Shown: positions 14,198-19,149 of the stretch, piece by piece
How the letters are laid out: each line of letters starts with the position of its first letter
Position numbering within the stretch: the stretch's first letter is position 1
Assembly: GCA_964424805.1 (NCBI GenBank)
Contig: CAYRKH010000054.1
Coordinates: 1-19,149 of the forward strand
DNA: 19,149 nucleotides
Source: IDS-8 sp964424805
GTDB taxonomy: Bacteria > Pseudomonadota > Gammaproteobacteria > Steroidobacterales > Woeseiaceae
Direction: 5' to 3'
Translations under genes and position numbers: made by a program
The notes under the pieces: generated by a model
Databases searched by the model: none
What the model was told of the DNA's origin: nothing
What the model saw: only the letters and a program-made list of their open reading frames with translations

Positions 14198-14237
14198 ACC
14201 GGCTGTTGCCGGTTTATCAACGCCAGGGTGACCTGGC
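14198..14237 (+). promoter_or_regulatory. Two tandem hairpins in the cold-shock gene leader
   Basis: ACCGGC-TGTT-GCCGGT (14198-14213) and GCCAGG-GTGA-CCTGGC (14222-14237) are perfect 6-bp stems with 4-nt loops, 8 nt apart, each followed by TT. The second ends 23 nt before the ATG. Leaders of csp genes fold into temperature-dependent structures; these could serve that role. Confidence 0.4.
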
Positions 14238-14260
14238 TTTAAGACCGTAAGAGAGAATGT

Positions 14261-14470
14261 ATGTCAGAGGAAGTTGAAGGGACCGTAAAGTGGTTCAACG
14301 ATGAAAAGGGTTTCGGTTTCATCGCTCGTGAAGGCGGCAAAGACGTCTTCGTCCATCACAGCGCAATCAATGCGTCCGGTCGACGGTCCTTGCACGAAGG
14401 TCAAAGGGTATCGATGAAGGTCACGCAGGGCCAGAAAGGTCCGCAGGCGGAGAACGTCACCCCGCTGTGA
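14261..14470 (+). CDS. Cold-shock protein, CspA family
   Basis: A 69-residue single CSD domain that binds single-stranded RNA and DNA and melts structured mRNA. RNP1 is KGFGFI (residues 16-21) and RNP2 VFVHH (28-32). The start SEEVEGTVKWFNDEKGFGFI is typical. The 244-nt region upstream holds no gene and carries two leader hairpins; GAGAGAATGT precedes the ATG. A strong terminator follows, so it is a monocistronic unit. The C-terminal half KVTQGQKGPQAENVTPL fits the family. Which Csp paralogue it is cannot be told. Confidence 0.95.
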   Translation: MSEEVEGTVKWFNDEKGFGFIAREGGKDVFVHHSAINASGRRSLHEGQRVSMKVTQGQKGPQAENVTPL

Positions 14471-14551
14471 CCCGGACCATTCCGGATTTCGAGATCCGCG
14501 CGGCCGCGTCCTGACGGAAAGGCCGCCGGCTAAAAACCCCACGCGATTACT

Positions 14552-14590
14552 TGCCCGAAGTGAGGCACGATACCTCCTTCGGGCATTTTC
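14552..14590 (+). terminator. Rho-independent terminator of the cold-shock gene
   Basis: TGCCCGAAG pairs with CTTCGGGCA and, after a one-nt bulge, GAGG pairs with CCTC around the loop CACGATA; TTTT follows. This is a 13-bp stem with a short U-tract located 81 nt after the csp stop and 44 nt before the next gene's start. Confidence 0.75.
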
Positions 14591-14633
14591 GTGTGCACCC
14601 GAACAGCACACCTTGTTTACGGGAGGATCCACC

Positions 14634-15008
14634 ATGCACCGCAGCCGATTCGCCGGCGTGATCGTCGATTGCCAAACCACCGACCTCGATGCTGCTGGTG
14701 CTTTCTGGAGCGCGGCGTTGGGGGCATCACCCCGGCGGGATGACGAGGAACCGAAGTATGTCGCTCTCGACGGCCCGCAAGACGAGCCGTATGTCCACGT
14801 GCAGCAGGTCGAGCACCCGAGCCGCGTGCACCTGGACATCGAGACGGACGATATCCCGGCGGAAGTGGCGCGGCTTGAGGCGCTGGGTGCGCGCAGGGTG
14901 GCCGACGTCAAAACGTGGTGCGTGATGGAGGCGCCGACAGGCCAGCGCTTCTGCGTCGTTCCGGCCGAACGCGCCGGCTTCGCGGAGAAAGCAAACCAGT
15001 GGCCGTGA
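14634..15008 (+). CDS. VOC-family (glyoxalase-like) protein
   Basis: A 124-residue vicinal-oxygen-chelate fold protein. The pattern FAGVIVDCQTTDLDAAGAFWSAALGA, then PRVHL-type strand SRVHLDIETDDIPAEVARLEALGARRV and APTGQRFCVVP is that of VOC domains with the first metal-type position replaced (Asp/Cys rather than His in VIVDC); His in RVHLD and a hydrophobic C-terminal strand remain. ATG 14634 follows GGGAGG at 7 nt; a TTG at 14613 would add seven residues. Function could be dioxygenase, lyase or antibiotic-binding; not assignable. Its stop is 19 nt before the GNAT start. Confidence 0.85.
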   Translation: MHRSRFAGVIVDCQTTDLDAAGAFWSAALGASPRRDDEEPKYVALDGPQDEPYVHVQQVEHPSRVHLDIETDDIPAEVARLEALGARRVADVKTWCVMEAPTGQRFCVVPAERAGFAEKANQWP

Positions 15009-15027
15009 TGCCGCCGTCGCCAACGGG

Positions 15028-15573
15028 ATGATCCCCGGCCGCTACAGGATCACATTGGCCGCACCCGCGCACCTGCCGGAGGTGCCGAGAATCGAGCTGG
15101 CGGCGGCGAGCCTGTTCACCGCCGAGGACCTGCCGCCTTCGCTCCGCTACCGGGTCACCGATCGCGAGTACCTGCGCGAGGCACAGGCCGGCGGACGGCT
15201 GTGGGTGGCGCTCGACTGGCAGCGCCCTGTCGGGTTCGCGCTGGCCGACGTCGCGGACGGCGCCGCGTACCTGTCGGAGATCGACGTGCACCCCGAGCAT
15301 GCGCGGCAGGGGTTGGGTACGCAGCTCGTTCGCGCCGTCGTGGGCTGGGCAGCCGCGGGAGGCTTCGACGCGGTACTGCTGGTAACGTTTCGCCACCTTC
15401 CGTGGAACGCCCCCTTCTACGCGAAGCTGGGGTTCGTCGCGCTGCCCGAACACGAAGTGGGACCGGAAATTCGCGAGTTCATCGCGGAGGAAAACGCGGT
15501 CGGCATCGACACGACCAAACGCGTCGTCATGCGCCTGGTGGTGCCCCGGGCCGCGCGCGGGAGGGCGCTATGA
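15028..15573 (+). CDS. GNAT-family N-acetyltransferase
   Basis: A 181-residue GNAT. The acetyl-CoA loop is HPEHARQGLGTQLVRAV (R/QxxGxG/A motif A), preceded by the beta-4 strand AYLSEIDVH, and motif B is APFYAKLGFVAL. Substrate unknown. It overlaps the next gene by ATGA, so the acetyltransferase and ATP-grasp ligase are made together and may act in one pathway. The start ATG 15028 lacks a strong RBS but gives a normal GNAT length. Confidence 0.9.
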   Translation: MIPGRYRITLAAPAHLPEVPRIELAAASLFTAEDLPPSLRYRVTDREYLREAQAGGRLWVALDWQRPVGFALADVADGAAYLSEIDVHPEHARQGLGTQLVRAVVGWAAAGGFDAVLLVTFRHLPWNAPFYAKLGFVALPEHEVGPEIREFIAEENAVGIDTTKRVVMRLVVPRAARGRAL

Positions 15574-16448
15574 GCGCGCGTTGCGCCTTCCTCACGATGG
15601 ACAGCACCGAAGGGTGGTCGATCGACGCCGACCTTGGCATCCCGCCGCTGGAGGCGCTGGGCTGGCGCATCGAGCAGGTCCCCTGGCGTTCCGGCGATGT
15701 GAAGTGGGATGATTTCGACGCCGTCTACATCGGCACGCCCTGGGATTACCCCGAGGATGCGGGACGCTTCCTGGACGTGCTCGAGCGCATCGAGGCCTCG
15801 CGTGCGCTGCTCGTCAACCCGCTGGCGCTGGTGCGCTGGAATCTCCCGAAAACCTACCTTCGCGACCTCGAAGGCCGCGGTGTCCCGATCGTGCCGAGCC
15901 GCTGGGGCGAGCATCTCTCGCCCGGTGACCTCGCCGCGTGCTTCGCGGCGTTCGACACGGAGCAGCTCGTCATCAAGCCCGTGATCAGCGCGAACGCGAC
16001 AGATACCTACCTGCTGTCGCGCGGCCAGGCGCGCCGTGCCGAGCCGGACCTGCTGCGCGTCTTCGATCGGCGCCCCTTCATCGTCCAGCCTTTCATCAGG
16101 CAGGTGCAGGAGGAGGGGGAGTATTCGCTGCTCTACTTCGGTCGCACCTTCAGCCACGCGATCGTGAAGAAACCGAAGCCGGGCGACTTCCGGGTGCAGG
16201 AGGAGCACGGCGCAAGCATCGCGTCGCTGGCGGCGCCAAGCCAGGCGCTGATCGCGGCCGGGAACCGAATCCTGGAGCTCGTGCAGCCGGCGCCGGCGTA
16301 TGCGCGCTGCGACCTCGTGCGCGGCCGGGACGGCCGCTTCCTGCTGATGGAGCTGGAGCTGATCGAACCTTCGCTCTACCTGCGCATGCACCCCGAGGCG
16401 CCGGCCCGCTTCGCAGCCGCCTTCGACGCCTACGTACGCCACCTGTAG
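15570..16448 (+). CDS. ATP-grasp ligase (RimK/DcsG-like)
   Basis: A 292-residue ATP-grasp enzyme of the group that includes RimK, glutathione synthetase and O-ureido-D-serine cyclo-ligase DcsG. Signs: N-terminal Rossmann segment MSARCAFLTMDSTEGWSIDADL, TPWDYPEDAGRFLDVL, NPLALVRWNLPKTYL, ATP lysine in LVIKPVISANATDTYLLSR, VQPFIRQVQEEGEYSLLYFG, and the metal-binding C-terminus RFLLMELELIEPSLYL (Glu/Glu/Pro-Ser). Such enzymes activate a carboxylate as acyl-phosphate and join it to an amine. Coupled by ATGA to the GNAT gene; the pair recalls small-molecule amine modification but no substrate is known. The TAG stop (16446-16448) lies in a REP element, and the last residues before it are VRHL. Confidence 0.85.
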   Translation: MSARCAFLTMDSTEGWSIDADLGIPPLEALGWRIEQVPWRSGDVKWDDFDAVYIGTPWDYPEDAGRFLDVLERIEASRALLVNPLALVRWNLPKTYLRDLEGRGVPIVPSRWGEHLSPGDLAACFAAFDTEQLVIKPVISANATDTYLLSRGQARRAEPDLLRVFDRRPFIVQPFIRQVQEEGEYSLLYFGRTFSHAIVKKPKPGDFRVQEEHGASIASLAAPSQALIAAGNRILELVQPAPAYARCDLVRGRDGRFLLMELELIEPSLYLRMHPEAPARFAAAFDAYVRHL

Positions 16449-16472
16449 GAGCGCGCACTGCGCGCGATGCCA
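16444..16472 (+). repeat. GTAG-type REP element, plus copy
   Basis: Starts TGTAGGAGCGCGCACTGCGC and ends GATGCCA; GCGCGC arms surround the loop ACT. It is an exact inverted copy of 16515-16543, and carries the ATP-grasp stop codon TAG at 16446-16448 in its GTAG foot. Confidence 0.85.
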
Positions 16473-16514
16473 CGGCGGTGCAAATATCGCGGCCAATGGC
16501 GATCCCGCGCCCCC

Positions 16515-16543
16515 TGGCATCGCGCGCAGTGCGCGCTCCTACA
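16515..16543 (-). repeat. GTAG-type REP element, minus copy (BIME-like pair)
   Basis: Perfect 29-bp inverted partner of 16444-16472 with a 42-nt spacer, giving a large hairpin between two convergent genes. The uvrA TAG stop (16541-16539) lies in its GTAG foot. Such pairs can act as bidirectional terminators and mRNA stabilisers, and as gyrase or IHF sites in enterics. Confidence 0.85.
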
Positions 16544-19149
16544 GGCGGGATGCGCGCTTTGGGGCTTGCACCTTGCCGAGCAGCGGCCGTAGGTACTCCC
16601 CGGTGAACGAGGCCGGGTTCTCCGCCACGGCTTCGGGGGTGCCGGTCGCGATGACCTGCCCGCCGCCATCACCGCCCTCGGGGCCGAGGTCTACGATCCA
16701 GTCGGCGGTTTTGATCACGTCAAGGTTGTGCTCGATGACCACGACCGTGTTGCCCTTGTCGCGCAGGCGGTGCAGCACCGTGAGCAGCTGCTCGATGTCG
16801 TGGAAATGCAGCCCGGTGGTGGGCTCGTCCAGGATATAGAGCGTGCTGCCCGTATCCCGCTTGGACAACTCCTTCGCGAGCTTGACGCGCTGCGCCTCGC
16901 CGCCGGACAGGGTGGTCGCGTTCTGGCCCAGCCGGATGTACGACAGCCCCACGTCCATCAGCGTCTGCAGCTTCTTCGCCACCACGGGCACGTTGGCGAA
17001 GAACGCCGCGGCATCCTCGACCGTCATCTCCAGCACTTCGTGGATGTTCTTGCCCTTGTAGCGTATCTCCAGCGTCTCGCGGTTGTAGCGCATACCGCGG
17101 CACACGTCGCACGGCACGTAGACATCCGGCAGGAAGTGCATCTCTACCTTGATGACGCCGTCGCCCTGGCACGCTTCGCAGCGCCCACCTTTGACGTTGA
17201 AGCTGAATCGCCCGGGCATGTAGCCGCGCGAACGGGCTTCCTGCGTGCCGGCAAACAGCTCGCGTATCGGGGTGAACAAGCCGCTGTAGGTTGCCGGGTT
17301 CGAGCGCGGTGTGCGTCCGATCGGGCTCTGGCTGATGTCGATGACCCGATCGATCAGCTCGAGCCCTTCGATGCCGTCGTGCGGCGCCGGGTTGCGGCTG
17401 ATGCGGTTCAGCTCCTCGGCCACGGCCTTGTACAGCGTGTCGTTGATGAGCGTGGACTTGCCCGAGCCGGAGACACCGGTGATGCAGGTCATCAGGCCGA
17501 CCGGGATGGCCGCGTCGACGTGCTTGAGGTTATTGCCGCGCGCACCGCGGACGACGAGTTGCCGCGCGGGATCCGGCGGTACCCGGAACTCCGGAACCTT
17601 GATCATGCGCCGGCCGGACAGGTACTGGCCGGTCAGCGACTGCGGGTCCTGCCGAATCGCGTCGGGGGTGCCCGCCGCGACGACCCGCCCGCCGTGCACG
17701 CCCGCGCCCGGGCCGAGATCGACCACGTGGTCGGCCGCGAGGATCGCTTCCTCGTCGTGCTCGACCACGATCACGGTGTTGCCGATGTCGCGCAGGTGGA
17801 TGAGCGTGCCGAGCAGGCGCTGGTTGTCACGCTGGTGCAGCCCGATGGACGGCTCGTCGAGTATGTACATGACGCCGACGAGGCCCGAACCGATTTGGCT
17901 CGCCAGCCGGATCCGCTGCGCCTCGCCGCCCGACAGCGTCTCGGCGCTGCGGTCCAGGGAAAGGTAGTCGAGCCCGACGTCGCTCAGGAAACCGAGGCGC
18001 GCGCCGATCTCCTTCACGATCTTCGCCGCGATTGTCGCGCGCCAGCCTTCGAGCTCGAGGTTCTCGAAGAACTCCCGCGCGCGTCCCACCGACATACCGC
18101 TGACCTCCGGCAGCGACCGGTCGGTGATGTACACGTGACGCGCGGCCGCATTGAGCCGCGTGCCGTCGCACTGCGGGCAGGGCCGGCTGTTCAGGAAGCG
18201 TGCGAGCTCGTCGCGCACCGCGCTCGATTCGGTCTCGTGAAAGCGCCGCTCCAGGTTCGGGAGCACGCCTTCGAAGCGATGGCGCTGCCGGATCTCCCGC
18301 CCCCGCCCGTTCGCGTAACGGAATTCGATCCGTTCCTTGCCGCTGCCGAACAGGACGACGTTCTGCAGGTCCTCGGCAAGCTCGTTGAACGGCGTCTCGA
18401 TATCGAAACCGTAGTGCGCCGCGAGGCTCTTGATCATCTGGAAGTAATAGGTCGTCCTGCGGTCCCAGCCGCGGATCGCGCCGCCGGCGAGCGACAGCTC
18501 CGGGTTGACGACGACGCGAGCCGGGTCGAAGAACTGCTTGACGCCCAGCCCGTCACAGCCGGGGCAGGCCCCCGACGGATTGTTGAACGAGAACAGCCGC
18601 GGTTCGAGCTCGGTGAGGCTGTAGCCGCAGACGTTGCAGGCAAAGCGGTCGGAGAACAGCAGCTCTTCTTCGTCCGGTGCGTCGATGAAGGCCACGCGGG
18701 CGACGCCGTCAGCCAGCCTGAGCGCCGTCTCGAAGGACTCGGCGAGGCGCAGCCGGAGGTCGTCCTTGACCTTGAAGCGGTCGACGACGGCGTCAATCGA
18801 GTGCTTGCGGCGCAGGTCGAGCTTCGGCGGATCATCCAGCTCGAATACTTCGCCGTCGATCCGTGCGCGAATGAATCCCTGCGCCTGCAGGTCGCGCATG
18901 AGCTGCACGTACTCGCCCTTGCGGTCCTGCACGACGGGAGCGAGCAGCATGAGCCGCGTGCCCTCCGGCAGTGCCAGCACCTGGTCGACCATCTGGCTCA
19001 CGGTCTGTGCTTCGAGGGGCACGCCGTGATCGGGGCAGCGTGGCGTCCCCGCGCGCGCGTACAGGAGGCGCAGGTAATCGTAGATTTCGGTGACGGTGCC
19101 GACGGTCGAGCGCGGGTTGTGCGAGGTCGACTTCTGCTCGATCGAGATG
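16539..19149 (-). CDS. uvrA: Excinuclease ABC subunit A, 5' end outside the window
   Basis: UvrA dimer scans DNA for lesions and hands them to UvrB in nucleotide excision repair. The frame remains open to the right edge, where AISIEQKSTSHNPRSTVGTV is read, so roughly the first 70 residues (including the first Walker A) lie beyond. About 870 residues are present. Seen: zinc cysteines in CNVCGYSLTELEPRLFSFNN and CPGCDGLG; a second zinc set CPQCDGT; first ABC signature LSGGEAQRIRLASQIG with ILDEPSIGLHQRDN; second Walker A GVSGSGKSTLINDTLY; CEACQGDGVIKVEMHFLPDV and CDVCRG zinc site; second signature LSGGEAQRVKLAKELS with ILDEPTTGLHFHDI. The C-terminus ends at a TAG in a REP element, after KRASRL. 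Convergent with the ATP-grasp gene. Confidence 0.97.
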   Translation of the reverse strand, partial: ISIEQKSTSHNPRSTVGTVTEIYDYLRLLYARAGTPRCPDHGVPLEAQTVSQMVDQVLALPEGTRLMLLAPVVQDRKGEYVQLMRDLQAQGFIRARIDGEVFELDDPPKLDLRRKHSIDAVVDRFKVKDDLRLRLAESFETALRLADGVARVAFIDAPDEEELLFSDRFACNVCGYSLTELEPRLFSFNNPSGACPGCDGLGVKQFFDPARVVVNPELSLAGGAIRGWDRRTTYYFQMIKSLAAHYGFDIETPFNELAEDLQNVVLFGSGKERIEFRYANGRGREIRQRHRFEGVLPNLERRFHETESSAVRDELARFLNSRPCPQCDGTRLNAAARHVYITDRSLPEVSGMSVGRAREFFENLELEGWRATIAAKIVKEIGARLGFLSDVGLDYLSLDRSAETLSGGEAQRIRLASQIGSGLVGVMYILDEPSIGLHQRDNQRLLGTLIHLRDIGNTVIVVEHDEEAILAADHVVDLGPGAGVHGGRVVAAGTPDAIRQDPQSLTGQYLSGRRMIKVPEFRVPPDPARQLVVRGARGNNLKHVDAAIPVGLMTCITGVSGSGKSTLINDTLYKAVAEELNRISRNPAPHDGIEGLELIDRVIDISQSPIGRTPRSNPATYSGLFTPIRELFAGTQEARSRGYMPGRFSFNVKGGRCEACQGDGVIKVEMHFLPDVYVPCDVCRGMRYNRETLEIRYKGKNIHEVLEMTVEDAAAFFANVPVVAKKLQTLMDVGLSYIRLGQNATTLSGGEAQRVKLAKELSKRDTGSTLYILDEPTTGLHFHDIEQLLTVLHRLRDKGNTVVVIEHNLDVIKTADWIVDLGPEGGDGGGQVIATGTPEAVAENPASFTGEYLRPLLGKVQAPKRASRL

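Noticed and set aside
15417..16520. A 367-codon open frame antisense to the GNAT and ATP-grasp genes
   Set aside because: Low-complexity Arg/Ala/His-rich translation with no motif; the opposite strand is coherent.

Overview
The window comes from a GC-rich proteobacterium, most likely a gammaproteobacterium. The evidence is an E. coli-like PepQ whose metal ligands sit at nearly the E. coli positions, TrpRS, Upp, UvrA and Csp housekeeping genes, and GTAG-type REP elements of the kind found in Pseudomonas and Xanthomonas relatives. The species cannot be named from sequence alone.

Region 1 (1-6978) is a lasso peptide biosynthetic locus. Four genes on the minus strand carry the pathway: an ABC exporter (4392-6248), a very small precursor gene (4097-4189), a fused leader-binding/protease B protein (3292-4011) and an Asn-synthetase-like macrolactam synthetase C (1398-3275). 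A GntR-type regulator (6220-6978) overlaps the exporter start, giving the order gntR-D-A-B-C. Convergent to C is an S9 serine peptidase of the lasso isopeptidase type. Its N-terminal part is missing, because the left edge of the window carries tandem 24-bp repeats that look like the terminus of an IS21-family insertion sequence. The precursor reads MIKLGRVSEETK + GIDTAQFESDGSEPGPLG. The expected product is an 18-residue lasso peptide with a Gly1-Glu8 ring. Expected flow: B binds the leader and cuts after Lys12, C adenylates Glu8 and closes the ring, D exports the product, and the isopeptidase (if still functional) would linearise it. A, B, C and the isopeptidase are visibly more AT-rich than gntR, D and everything to the right, which suggests acquired DNA.

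Region 2 (6979-16448) is ordinary chromosome made of short units: pepQ (minus), trpS, an NTF2-like protein, a 29-aa ORF coupled to an NfeD-type membrane protein, a six-EF-hand lipoprotein (minus), two OsmC-family proteins, upp, an SRPBCC/AHSA1 protein, a cold-shock protein with a hairpin-rich leader and a good terminator, a VOC protein, and a GNAT acetyltransferase coupled by ATGA overlap to an ATP-grasp ligase.

Region 3 (16445-19149) holds a perfect 29-bp inverted pair of REP elements and then uvrA, which runs off the right edge. Three genes (pepQ, the ATP-grasp gene, uvrA) end on a TAG stop that lies inside the GTAG foot of a REP element.
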